This document shows positions 11,720-22,838 of a stretch of 64,000 nt of DNA, piece after piece. Origin of the DNA: Hyphodiscus hymeniophilus (taxonomy: Eukaryota; Ascomycota; Leotiomycetes; Helotiales; Hyphodiscaceae); contig VNKQ01000005.1 of assembly GCA_016508695.1 (NCBI GenBank), positions 1,860,001-1,924,000 of the forward strand. The letters are read 5' to 3'. Below the pieces are notes generated by a model. That model was not told the origin of the DNA. It searched no databases and was given only the letters and a program-made list of their open reading frames with translations. Position 1 is the first letter of the stretch; each line of letters opens with the position of its first letter. The position numbers were made by a program, and so were the translations under genes.

Positions 11720-14617
11720 ATGAAATTTGGACAAGGCAAACTACGGTCAATGGCCTTCTGGCTCCTGCTGATAGTAGGAGCATTGGCCGTCACAGTCCCA
11801 GCACAGAGCCTCGGCCAGGGAAACTTCACGTCCTTGGTTGATGCATTCCCACAACTAGCAAACCTCACTCTCAAACCAAACCAGAACTCAAACCGAAAAC
11901 CAACAGAAGGAGGTCAGAACTTCACTCACTGTTGTCTACTTGCTGTCAACCAATCCCTCGAGATTGTCGATGGTTATGTAGTCGAGAAATCGCTATCGTT
12001 CATCAATGCTACAGTTGATGTTCTCCTTGCCGCCACAGCTGGAGATCAGTTCCCATGTGGTGCGGTATGGAATGGGAACTCTGCCGGAGCGCCGATAGTA
12101 GAGGTTCCAGATTCCTGGCTCGAAAAGACATGTCCTGGATGGCAACTCAGTGATACCAAGAAAGGCGATGATTCAGAATTCATCAGCCCTTTCGTGGGCT
12201 TCCTTCTGCCTGCTGTCGTTTTCTGTAAGTCGACCACTTTCGGCGATGTGCTTTCTAATCCCCAACAGGTCTTACCATCCCTCGCCGGCGTAAGCTCGCA
12301 GTTTGGCAGAAGCTTTTTATGCCAGATCTGTCACAACTAATCTCCTGGATTCTGGCCCCTTTTGCCATGATCGTTGCTGGAATTTTCGTCGTCTGTGATA
12401 CAATCGTATGGCTCTCGATGTGCTTCGCGTTTGCAAGTCCAATGCTATTGTCAGGTTTCTATGAAGCGTTTCTGGACAATCGGATCATTGGGTTCTTGAT
12501 CGAAAAGGTGCGTTTTCTTAACTTCCTTTCTGCTTCGGTTGGCTACCGACTCACCACTGCTGGGATTTTCCGTATCCCCCTTCTTATTGCCAAGTCGTTC
12601 GAACTTATTTCAATGCCCGTCGCTCGATACAATCCCATCCTACTCTGGTCTTTCTCAGAAAGATCTTAGAAGTTTTCTTACTTGGACGAAGTAGTTCTGA
12701 CTCTGAAGTTATTGATAGCAACGAAACTTCCGCCTGACGCTAGACATGAGGGCAAGACTACTGTTCCTTATCCTTGTGGGGAATCTGGATCTCGAACCAG
12801 AGCTTCGAGAAACTGATGCCGAGCTTATTGTCCTCAGCAACCATCATCGGGATGACAGCCATAAATGGCCCAACGAAACAGGCAATTCGTTTCGAAATCC
12901 CTCAAGTCCGTGGACCCATATTGAAAACCTTGTCTATCCACTTCGAAGTTACCGTGATCAAAGTGTTGGTACCCCACGTCAGTACCCCATCCATGACGTT
13001 AGATGCGAACTGCCTGGATGTACCAATCTTGCCCACAAAGAGGTCCCAATCCAGAGAAACCTGCATGTTCAGAGAGAAATTGGGAGGACCAAAACACGGG
13101 TAGGTCAGGGCAGTGGGCAGGATTGATTTTCAACTAACAACATCATAGCTGAGGACCATGTTAGCATGTCAGTACTCGTTTGGAAGTACAGTCGGCGCTC
13201 CCGTCGTCTTCTTCCTTGGTGCGTTCGTCTTCAATATCGTGACAGCTTTGGAAGCTCTAGGAGACGAGAGCACCAGTTTAGCTTTGGCGTTCGGCATGTG
13301 GTACAGTGAGGTCCCCAGCTTCTTAGACGCCTCCCCCCTTCCCCTCCCTTTTCCCCTTCCTCTTTTAAAAATTTGAATGTTTCGCGAGACGTTAAGTCTA
13401 CAGGTATTTATCTGCATCTTGATGGCTCGGCCCTCTGAACGACTCGGACGTATCTTGTCCCTGACAAGCCTATGATATGGTTCTCAAAATATCTGCATTT
13501 AAATACTGATGCGCAAAACTTATAGTGATTATTCCACATATTGCAATTGTCTCTGGCCTACTTCTGGCCGGCAACAACCCGAACACGCTGGAAGGGGTCG
13601 TTGCGCTTGAAGTCGGAGACATCGAAGTGGAAGCTGAAGATGATTTTGAAAGGAAGCACTTTGGCACGAAGCTCTTTGAACTTGCGTATGATAGTCGATA
13701 CAGACCCAGTTGGATCTGGATGAGGGGCAGGAGCAAGAAGAAGTGGATTGAAAAGCTATTGAAGACTTACCAATTTCGGCCCGCTCCAGGATCATCAACC
13801 AGGGACCCTGTGCCTGATGAGGATATGGAGGGTCTGAAGGACGCGACAACATTGAGCCTCCGGAATTGGACGACAATACTGTCTTTAACCATGTTACTCA
13901 TGGGAGTGCCGTTTGTGAGTCAAATCAATTTACGCTCGCACGACTTACTGACTTCCTATGCAGGTGCTGGCCTTTCTTACAGGATACTACACACCTCAAG
14001 TAGGCTTGTCGTGCCGCTCGCTGACATTCTCGATCTACGCAATTTGCCAGGTATCTCAACTTTGCTTGTGGCTATGGGCTTGGGCAGATGTTCCAGAACA
14101 AGCGCCGTATTGTGCTTTCATCCGAAGGGGCGGCTGGTTAGACAAGCACGGTTTCTATACACCTACGAGAGTTTCGACGCTTTGGTCACGTAAGACCTTC
14201 TTCACTCTACCCTCGCTTTGGGCAATCATATGGTATAATCTAGCGACTGTCTTTGGTCTCGGAGGTGTAATCACATCCATTGGAGGAACAACAATGCAGC
14301 TCATGGGAGTCTATAGCTCGGACAAATGCGATATCAATGCCATCTACTGGACCAGACCACACGCAAACATAAAGCTGATCATAAGCACTAATTATGCTGA
14401 AGAGATCAAGGATGCAAGCACTTACTGGAAAGCTTGCGCAGTGACGGCAACGGTGTTTCTAGGCGCTGTCTCTTTCTGCGGCTGGTGGTATCAGAGAAGA
14501 TTGAGGGGCTTATTCAGGGAGTTGGTGAGCAATATTGGGAATCCGAAATACGATCGAGAGGATATCCAGTCGAGGAGAGTGGTGCCGGGGACATTGAATG
14601 GTCAAACGCGACAATGA
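11720..14617 (+). CDS. Multi-pass membrane protein of unknown function
   Basis: I recognise a fungal-type uncharacterised integral membrane protein but no named domain. Six exons fit: 11720-12224, 12269-12507, 12719-13099, 13149-13305, 13526-13914 and 13964-14617, giving 774 aa with all junctions in phase. Residues 1-30 are a signal peptide. A roughly 140-residue extracytoplasmic region follows, with NFT/NQS/NAT glycosylation sequons and several Cys (HCC, FPCGA, KTCPGW). Then come about eight to ten hydrophobic helices, including FVGFLLPAVVF, PFAMIVAGIFVV, GAPVVFFLGAFVF and HIAIVSGLLLAG. Between them are cytoplasmic-looking basic segments such as SWIWMRGRSKKKWIEK. The conserved AGNNPNTLEGVV segment follows one helix. 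Two introns (211 and 220 nt) are longer than usual here and are the least certain parts of the model. Transport or signalling at the plasma membrane is possible, but nothing in the sequence decides it. Confidence 0.75.
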
Positions 14618-15411
14618 GCGGATTTGTATGCATGCTTAAGGAGTTGGGACTGTATGATGACATTTAATTTGGTTGGCGTTCTCGTGGATATACCCAAGGA
14701 ATGATGAAATAGTTTGCTTTGCTGTCGTTGCTCAGACCCAACTGACTCAATTACACAAACCCTCTCCTCGACGATTTCTCGAATCATGGTCTTCTTTGCA
14801 GACGTCGATGAGCCGAAGTTGACAAAAGTTATTCCTTTTGTAAATGGAGGTGCGGAGTATTGCGTTCTGTTTTGCACTCTGAGCTATTAAGAAGTTCGTT
14901 CTCCTTGCAGTTCGAGCTGGGGTGGGGGTGCGCAGGCGATCTGCGACCCTGCATTCTAATTTCTAGGAGGAAAAGCGCAGCCGAGTTCCAGAAGGTTTCA
15001 GGGGCAGGTCGCTTATCCCCGACTCCGTCACTGGTCGCGACCAGCCCCACGTTTTTTAAGGGCCGACTTTAAGAATTTATACAACGCTTCAACAATAGAG
15101 CAAAACAAAATCGGGCTGCGAATATAAAAATTAACCATCGAATTAGATGATGTATCAAGTTAGATTTTACTTTTATGACGTTGTTGTCGCAAAATAGATG
15201 TCGGAAGTAGGTGTTCGTGCTAGGACGAGCGCGGGCTTGGTTGCGTTATTGAAGCTGCACCGTAACGGATCTCCGTGAGCGCGACTTATCCCACTCTCCA
15301 CAACAACCAGTTCACCGATAAGTAATGATGGCCGCCATTTTTCGATCTGGTGAATTGTGTTGTACCAATGAACATCATCGCATTGATACCGCAGGCTGAA
15401 ATTCATACAAT
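14618..15411. other. Intergenic, left boundary of the accessory block
   Basis: No gene recognised. AT-rich sequence with AATATAAAAATTAA near 15120 could be a TATA region for the amidohydrolase, though it lies almost 300 bases upstream of the start. Frames on both strands at 14602-15050 lack domains. Confidence 0.35.
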
Positions 15412-16766
15412 ATGGCGTACCAGTACGCAACCCTCAAAGTGAACGGAAAGCGCCTGAACGAGACCTTGCAATCGACCTGCACATCATGGGGAGCTCTCCC
15501 AAACTCAACGGGCATGCGCCGGCTTGCGCTGACCCAGGAAGATAAACATGTTCGGGACTGGATTGTGGAGGAATGCAAGGCGTTGGGATGCGAAGTCAAG
15601 GTCGATCAAATGGGAAACATCTTCGCGATTCGGCCTGGGACAGAGAAAGGCAGGAAACCAATTGCCATGGGTAGCCATTTGGATACGCAACCTGCTGGTA
15701 AGCTTTTGTATGGAGTTTTTGTGTCCCTACAGCTGACATCTTCGCAGGAGGTAGATATGATGGGATCCTCGGCGTTCAATCTGCCCTTGAAGTATTACGA
15801 GTTCTTCACGAGAACAACATACAAACCCGTTGCCCTGTCGCTCTGATAGACTGGACGAACGAGGAAGGAGCCCGCTATCCGGGAGCCATGATGGGGTCGG
15901 GAGTCTGGAGTCGAACTACAAGCATGGAAACATGCTACAAAACTATTGACGCAGAAGGGGTCACCGTGGAAGCGGCCCTGGAGGACATCGGATATCTTGG
16001 AAAAACACCTTGCGATTATCGAGAGAATGGCCTTGAGAGTTATTTTGAGCTACATATTGAGCAGGGACCAAAGCTGGAGCTCGCGAAAAAGTCGGTTGGC
16101 GTTGTCACAGCCGTGCAGGGAATGAGATGGTTCGTCGTTCGAGTTGCTGGAGTCGAGGGCCATGCTGGGACCGCACCAATGGATGCGAGGTCAGATGCAA
16201 TGGTCACCGCTGCGAGACTGATCGCTGCTGTGAAGGATACGGCAACGTCCACTGGCCTAGGCGTCGCTACAGTCGGGGTCGTTACGAATGATACCCAAGC
16301 CCAGTCTACAATCCCTAGTGGGGTTGAGTTTATTATTGACGCACGTTGCTCAACGGATCAGATGGTCGATGACCTCTGCACGGCCATGTTCAAGACTTTT
16401 GATGATATCGTCAAGAAGGAAGACAACAAAACAAGCTACCACATCGTACGGTCTTACGGTGTACCGGAAGCCGTCTTCCATACGGACTGTATCGAATCCG
16501 TTCGGGCTTCTGCGATAGCGGAAGTTGGAGAAGAGAAGATTATGGAAATGAAATCGGGAGCTGGGCACGATGCAGCCTGGGCGAGCAAGGTCGGGAAATC
16601 CAGCATGATATTTGTCGTTTCCAAGAATGGACTTTCTCACAATCCGAACGAGTACACCAGCCCTGAAGACTGCGAGCTTGGTGCTCAAGTGTTGCTCCAG
16701 AGCGTGCTGAGATACGACGAGGGTGTCAAATCTGGCTCTATCTTACCTTATAAATCAAAGATTTGA
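15412..16766 (+). CDS. N-carbamoyl amidohydrolase (M20 family; beta-alanine synthase / ureidopropionase type)
   Basis: A metal-dependent hydrolase that splits an N-carbamoyl amine into the free amino acid, CO2 and ammonia. Exons 15412-15697 and 15748-16766 give 434 aa. The di-metal site is visible: GSHLDTQPAGGRYDG at about residues 86-100 (His and bridging Asp), the catalytic pair in NEEGARYPGAMMGSG near 135, and HIEQGP. GHAGTAPMDARSDA marks the lid/dimerisation domain and SGAGHDAAW carries the last ligand. Bacterial N-carbamoyl-L-amino acid hydrolases and yeast Pyd3 beta-alanine synthase belong to this family (Pyd3 is about 455 aa). Its neighbour at 20702 encodes the enzyme that would make its substrate. 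The choice between N-carbamoyl-beta-alanine, N-carbamoyl-alpha-amino acids and allantoate cannot be made from sequence alone. Confidence 0.88.
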
Positions 16767-17251
16767 ACCTTATAATTGTCGACTCTCTCATCGGTTGCAC
16801 TAGGCTCTGATCAGATGCACGGAGGCAGCAGAATAGACAATGTATTGCAATCCATTGTTTTATCAGACGATTCAGAGTTCGTTTAACTGTCCAAGTTTTT
16901 TAGAATAGGGCGAAAAGATAATACCCGGATTCTCAGTAGCTCTGATCATCCGACGTTCAACCAGTTACCTTAGGTATGGACGAGAGCTATCTCCCCTTCC
17001 AGATCGCGGAACTTGGCCGCTTTATGAGCGGAGCATTCCGCCAACGGCGGAGTATTTTTGCGGGGTCGGAATCTAAACCCCGCACTCATTGGCTTCTGAT
17101 CTCTCCACTCTCCAACATTCGAGCACAACGATTCCGTCGTGGTAGGGAAATCCCATGAGGTTATGAGAAATAATCTCCCTGAGCAGTGTTTCTTCTTCTC
17201 TTCCCATTCTGCTATTCTCCTGAGCCGACGTGATAGTGGACTGTGAGCAAT
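16767..17251. other. Intergenic between amidohydrolase and P450
   Basis: About 480 bases with no domain-bearing frame. It should hold the amidohydrolase 3' end and the P450 promoter. I see no clear TATA box or repeat. Confidence 0.35.
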
Positions 17252-18929
17252 ATGGCAATTGATGCTCTCTTCCATACCTTGCAGGCTAATGCCATTGAGC
17301 ATCCTATTCGCTTCTTTCTAATATCTCTCATCATACTACCAATTGCGTACCTCATCTCCAACGAATTCGTTCGTCGGCAGGCCCGAGTGTCAGGACTGGG
17401 AGGTCCAATAAGATTACCTGTGTTTGGGAACTTATGGGAGATTAGGGTCAATGCTGCGGAGAAATACAGACAATGGGCTCGAAAATATGGTTCTGTATAT
17501 CAGATTCAACTTGGCAACGTGCCAGTTGTGGTGGTCAATTCGGCTGCTTCTGCAAAAGTCCTCTTTGGTCAGAATGCACAAGCTTTGAGTTCAAGACCCG
17601 AATTCTACACTTTTCACAAGGCAAGCTCTCACACTCGAATATTGTAGGAGAAACTGATCGTGTTCAGGTTCTCTCGAATACAGCTGGGACTACGATCGGA
17701 ACGTCCCCATACAGCGAGAGCTTGAAGCGAAGAAGGAAGGGCGCTGCTTCTGCCCTCAACAAACCCTCGATCCAGACTTACATACCACACCTCGATGTTG
17801 AGAGCAAGGATTTCGTCTCCGAGCTCTTGAGATATGGGAAATCCGGCGCTGTCGCTATTGACCCCATGCCAATGATTCAAAGATTAAGTCTAAGCCTGGC
17901 GTTGACGATCAACTGGGGGACGCGGATGGGTACCCAAGAAAATGCGCTGTTCGACGAGATCACACATGTGGAGGATGAAATCAGCAGGTTCAGGAGCACC
18001 ACTGGTAACTTACAGGATTATATCCCGCTTCTGCGCTTGAACCCGTTCAGCTTCGGCTCCAAGAAAGCTCGTGAAATGCGAAACCGTCGGGATGTTTACC
18101 TAAACAGTTTGAACAGAGGCCTAGAGGATCGGATGGAGAAAGGAACACACCAGCCTTGCATTCAAGCGAATGTTATACTAGATAAAGACGCAAAACTCAA
18201 CAACGAGGAATTGACTTCAATAAGTCTAACGATGTTGTCTGGGGGCTTGATACCATCACAACCTTACTGCAGTGGAGTATTGCTTTACTGGCACAACGGC
18301 CGGACGTTCAGCAGAAAGCCTGGAAAGAGATTGCGGAAATCTATGCTGTTGACGAGCCGCTATGCGATGCGTTGGACGATCAGAAGTGTCCCTACATCGT
18401 TGCACTCGTCCGTGAATGTTTGAGGTAAGCTGGAATGTGCTCCCGACACGATATCATATTAGCTGATTAGCCCGTACCTAGATACTACACTGTCCTTCGG
18501 CTTGCACTTCCTCGTGTGTCCATTAAAGATGTAACGTACGAGGGCGTTGTCATCCCTAGAGGAACCGTGTATTTCCTCAATGCTTGGGCCTGTAACATGG
18601 ATGATGCCGTTTGGACGGATCCCAACGAATTTCGGCCTGAGAGATGGTTGGAACAGCCTGATGCTCCTTTGTTCACCTACGGTCTCGGATACAGGATGTG
18701 TGCAGGATCTCTGCTTGCAAACCGAGAGCTCTATCTCGTCTTCATTCGGACGCTCAATGCGTTCGAGATTCAGCAGGCTGACAATATTGATTGTCACCCG
18801 GTGACTGGGGCTTCCGACCCTACTAGTCTGGTGTCAATGCCCAAGAGGTACAAGGCCAAGTTTGTGCCGAGAAATGTGGCTGCCCTCGAGCAGGCAATCG
18901 CGGATTTCCAAGTTGTTGATACAAGCTGA
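17252..18929 (+). CDS. Cytochrome P450, CYP504-like (phenylacetate hydroxylase type), frameshifted
   Basis: A membrane-anchored heme monooxygenase resembling the CYP504 enzymes PhacA/PhacB of Aspergillus nidulans, which hydroxylate phenylacetate or 3-hydroxyphenylacetate on the way to homogentisate. Exons are 17252-17620, 17668-18424 and 18482-18929. An N-terminal TM anchor (FFLISLIILPIAYLIS) is followed by the proline-rich hinge and by the CYP504-like stretch LSNTAGTTIGTSPYSESLKR. The I-helix region is near SLTMLSGGL, then EFRPERW and the heme loop FTYGLGYRMCAG. Intron 1 uses a GC donor (AAG|GCAAGC). The reading frame breaks in the I-helix at a run of five G at 18241-18245. Upstream sequence reads in one frame to SGGL, and the downstream I-helix (DTITTLLQWSIALLAQ) reads in the frame reached by one more G. 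With that base the protein would be 524 aa; as written, the frame stops near 18423. It may be a homopolymer error or a young pseudogene. Confidence 0.85.
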
Positions 18930-19216
18930 GGTACACCTGTCAATGACCATTCTAGTATCAAACAATGTTAGTAGCTAGTACCGTGGAAGAGCCTGATGGG
19001 GGCGAAATTTAATCCACGTGACCGTCGTGAAGAGGCACAGCAGCCTGTTGCTAGCTCTGTCTGGACTCCTTATCTGTGGGCTCACCGTCCATTACCAATC
19101 TTCTTCGTGGCAGAAGGCACTCTTTCATTGCACCACTAAATACAATCGTGGTACAAATCAAGCTTCCTCCCCAATTCTCAACCTTGAATCAACAGCTACC
19201 TAGTAACCTAGCGAGA

Positions 19217-20086
19217 ATGGCGTCAAGCGCGGGACCACTGTATGAAGATACCCCTTTAGCCCTACTTCAAACTCCAGCATTCGAAACAGGCAAAGTATTG
19301 CAGGGATTAACGGTTTATAAAACACACACTTACTTGTTAACAGAAAGATCCATTCACCTTGGAGGCGTCACATATGACCCTCAGCCACAACTCCTTGATT
19401 CGAGGTTATAATGGCATCTACCAGCAAGCTCCAAGAATCTCCAAAGCCGATTATGTTGACTTCGTGGGATACTCCCTTGCTTGGCATCGATTGGTAGAAT
19501 CCCATCACCACTTTGAAGAGATCTATTTCTTCCCCGCAATCGAGGCGGCGACGGGACAGAAAGGTGTCATGGACGGGGAGGTTAAAGAGCATGGTCAGTA
19601 ACATATCAACAGTTAAGAGATTTGGACATCTGACGGTATAGTACAGCTTCTTTCCATGCTGGATTAAAGAGCTTCAAGGATTACCTTGTCGAGCTCAAGG
19701 ATCCCCAAAAGGATTTCGACTCGACCCGACTCCTCGAGATCATGGATTCGTTTGCAGAACCACTATACTCACATCTCAAATCCGAGCCTGCCGCACTGCT
19801 AGCCCTCTCCCGATTCTCGGCCCCGGAAAGGCAGTTTGATCTCACGAAAATCGCACGGGAAACCGGGAAGAAGTCCGTCACGCTCTCATTCGCTCTTAAT
19901 GTGCTTCCGATATTCATGTTGAACCATGAAGAGGTGGAGTTTGAGGGAGGGATGTGGAAGAATCATCCTGCTGTACCGGGGCCTGTAAAGTGGATCATGA
20001 AGAGCGTACTCCCGATGTGGCAGCGGCGGTGGTGGAGGTTCATGTCTTGCACCAGTGATGGGAGAAGAAAGCATTTGGTTGCATGA
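19217..20086 (+). CDS. Hemerythrin-like HHE cation-binding protein
   Basis: A small protein with a predicted four-helix HHE fold that could bind a di-iron centre or another metal. Exons 19217-19294, 19344-19593 and 19647-20086 give 255 aa. Candidate metal-binding residues are in TLSHNSLIRGYN (first His), WHRLVESHHHFEEIYFFP (HHxxEE block), VKEHASFHAGL and LYSHLKSEP (helix 3), and MLNHEEVEFEGG near the C-terminus. No signal peptide is visible, so it is probably cytosolic. The third exon needs the acceptor GTACAG|C; an acceptor seven bases earlier would break the frame. The gene lies between two oxygenase or hydrolase genes, all pointing the same way, so a role in handling oxygen or iron for that block is conceivable but unproven. 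Confidence 0.8.
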
Positions 20087-20701
20087 TAGAGAGCATAGCC
20101 TTCACGAACGCTTTTTGCCGATCCAAACAAGGGTGAATATGTTCTATGCCACTTTGACCTGCTTTTCTCGATCCTGTTCCTTGACTTTGTCGACTAAGTT
20201 GATTTGGTCGAGAAAACTTCACAATACTGTTCAAAGAAAGAGGGATGTCCAGGCTTTCAAATGCTGACGTACTTCGGACGTTGAGGCCTTTCGGAAGATT
20301 CATACAATTTGAAATTATTTGAATGTTAGCTGAAGTTGTAAACAATTACAAGTAACTTTCAAGAGGAATCACCAAAACTATTGAGGTGAGATGTAAAGGA
20401 TATATCCGATTATGGAAAAATCAATAAACATAGAGGCACATGCCGCGGTTTTAGCGAAACTTGATCGAACTACCCCCTTAGCGCCGGCTGTCAAGATCGG
20501 AGATTAGCGATCGGGCAACGCGATAAGCATCCAGACAATCTGTTCACGGCCGCGAGCCCGACGACATCGAACGCCCAAAGGTAGGTTGGCCGGGCCAATT
20601 GTCAATTCAAAATGGGTTCAATCCACTGTTGCAGGAAACTGTTCTTGTTCTGCATTGAAACACTCCTTATCATTCAACATCCAAGCGAATTGTCCCTGTA
20701 A
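20087..20701. other. Intergenic between HHE protein and hydantoinase
   Basis: About 615 bases without a recognised gene. Short frames at 20055-20345 are non-conserved. The region should hold the promoter of the hydantoinase gene. Confidence 0.35.
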
Positions 20702-22336
20702 ATGATGCCCGAATATGATTTGCTGGTTTTGAATGGGCTGGTTGTAACGGACAACGAAACTGGCGAGTTTGATATTGCTGTAAAGGATGGCAAAATCGCC
20801 GAGGTGGTCCCCAGAGGCTCTTTGAAGGCACATACTGCCAGCAAGACTATTGATGCCGAAGGGGGAATGGTCATGGTATTTTCTGCTTGCCTCCAAAAAG
20901 CCGACAATTTTGCTAACACTATCTAGCCAGGAGGTGTAGATGCTCATGTACACTTGGGTGAGTAGCATTTAAGGGCAGCCTCCAATTTTGCCATACTGAC
21001 AGATTCTATCAGACGAGCCTCCACTATTTGGAAAAGGGGCTACAGCCGACAATTATGAAACAGGTAAGTATTTGAAGCCAGTCCAAGGATCCAGACTAAC
21101 GTAATACTAGGTACTCGATCAGCAATTTGTGGAGGCACTACTACACTCATTACTTTTGCCCCTCAAGCCAAAAACCAACCTTCTCTCCTTGCCTGCCTAG
21201 AAGCAACTCACGCTCGAGCACGTGACAATTGCTATTCTGATTACAGCTTCCATCTGATCTGCTCAAACGCTGGTCCCCAAGCCATATCGGAGTTTGCAGG
21301 TCTCAGAGCCGCTGGGATATCATCTCTCAAGATCTATATGACTTACGAAGCCTTGCAACTCAAAGATTCCGAAATTCTAGACGTTTTATTTGAAGCGCGG
21401 AAACAGCAGATCGTGACCATGATCCATGCGGAGAATGGAGCAATCATTGACTGGACCATCAAGAAATTGGAGGAAAAGAAGCTTTTCGCGCCTAAATATC
21501 ACGTCACGAGTCATCCTCCAGTGGCCGAGATCGAAGCTACTTACAGAGCTATTAGTCTAAGCGACTTCATTGATGTGCCTATTCTCATCGTTCACGTATC
21601 TTCTCCATCGGCGGCTCAGCATATCAACGATGCTCAGAGGAGGGGTCTTCCTGTCTACGCCGAGACTTGCCCTCAGTATCTCTTCCTCACTCGGAAGGAT
21701 CTTGACAAGCCTGGGTTCGAAGGAGCAAAATGCGTTTGCTCTCCACCGCCGAGGGAAGGCGAGCAAGATCACGAAGGTATCTGGCAAGGAATTGAGAATG
21801 GAACATTCACAGTGCTGTCTTCGGATCACTGTCCGTTCCTCTTCGACAACCACGAGATCGGGAAGAAGACATCTATCACCGCTGAACACCCCAATGGCCA
21901 TTTCAGATACATTCCCAATGGCTGTCCGGGAGTGGAAACAAGACTCTCGTTGGCGCTATCTGCCCATCGTCTACAATTACAGAAATTTGTGGAAGTTACT
22001 TCGACAAATGCAGCAAAGCTTTATGGGCTGTATCCAAAGAAAGGAGCCTTGGTTCCTGGGGTCTCCGATGCCGATTTGACTATTTGGTATCCAGAAGGGA
22101 TGAAGGAGTTCACGTTGAAGAATGAGATGTTACATCATAATGTTGATTATACACCATATGAAGGAAAGACTTTGAAGCAATGGCCGAGGTATACGGTGTT
22201 GAGAGGGGAAGTGGTGTGGGCTAAAGATGAGGGAGGATTGCTAGGGAAGAAGGGGTATGGGCAGTTCTTGAAGAGAGGTGTTAGTTCCTTGGCGGGGTCA
22301 AGAAGTAAAGAGGAATGGAACGTGGAGGATTTCTAG
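20702..22336 (+). CDS. Dihydropyrimidinase / hydantoinase family amidohydrolase
   Basis: A binuclear zinc amidohydrolase that opens a cyclic diamide (dihydrouracil, dihydrothymine or a 5-substituted hydantoin) to the N-carbamoyl acid. Four exons, 20702-20875, 20927-20957, 21013-21063 and 21111-22336, give 493 aa. Metal ligands are all visible: the HxH in DAHVHLDEP at residues 63-71, the carbamylated Lys159 in GISSLKIYMTY, His in MIHAENG, His in HVSSPSA and Asp in SSDHCPF. Fungal Pyd2 of Lachancea kluyveri is in this family and somewhat longer. Two tandem ATG codons start the frame (MMPEYDLLVLNGLVV). Its product would be the substrate of the amidohydrolase at 15412, so the two genes can run consecutive steps. 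Allantoinase is less likely because the substrate-binding loops follow the DHPase pattern, but I cannot exclude it. Confidence 0.9.
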
Positions 22337-22838
22337 ACAGGTTGGTTTTCCAAATAGTGCTTTGGAAGTTCCCAATGTAGCAAATTAACTGTATAACCAG
22401 AACTCGCTATGAGAATTTCAGAATTTCCAAAATTGCTCACACGCCTCGCGCGATTGAATTATAGGTAGATTTCAAAGGCACTTGTAGTCCACAGATGACA
22501 ATAGTAATAAGGCAATTGCCATTGTACCGGAGTCAGGGTGGAAGTAAAATCCTCGCTGAGGCCTTCCCAAATTCTGGTCAAAGGTGGGGTAAATGTTGTT
22601 GGCTCGTCATCCACTTTTGTCACATTTCCAGAGCGATAAGGGTCTGATAAGCACTGATCAACCCGATTTGCTGTGGTCACCATCAAGCGCTCTAGAGAAC
22701 TGAAGGACTTTTGAGGGTGTTACTGATAGCATCTAAGGTGTACAGCGGGTTTGAGAAGGTCAAGTCTCCTCTTAATTTACCTTGTCTCTCAAACAAGTCC
22801 TGGTATAGTTTTGTACACTCATTTTCATCACAATCAAG
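22337..22838. other. Intergenic upstream of the FAD monooxygenase
   Basis: About 500 bases with no gene. The sequence before 22839 is pyrimidine-rich with CAATCAAG just ahead of the ATG, an acceptable fungal start context. Confidence 0.35.
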
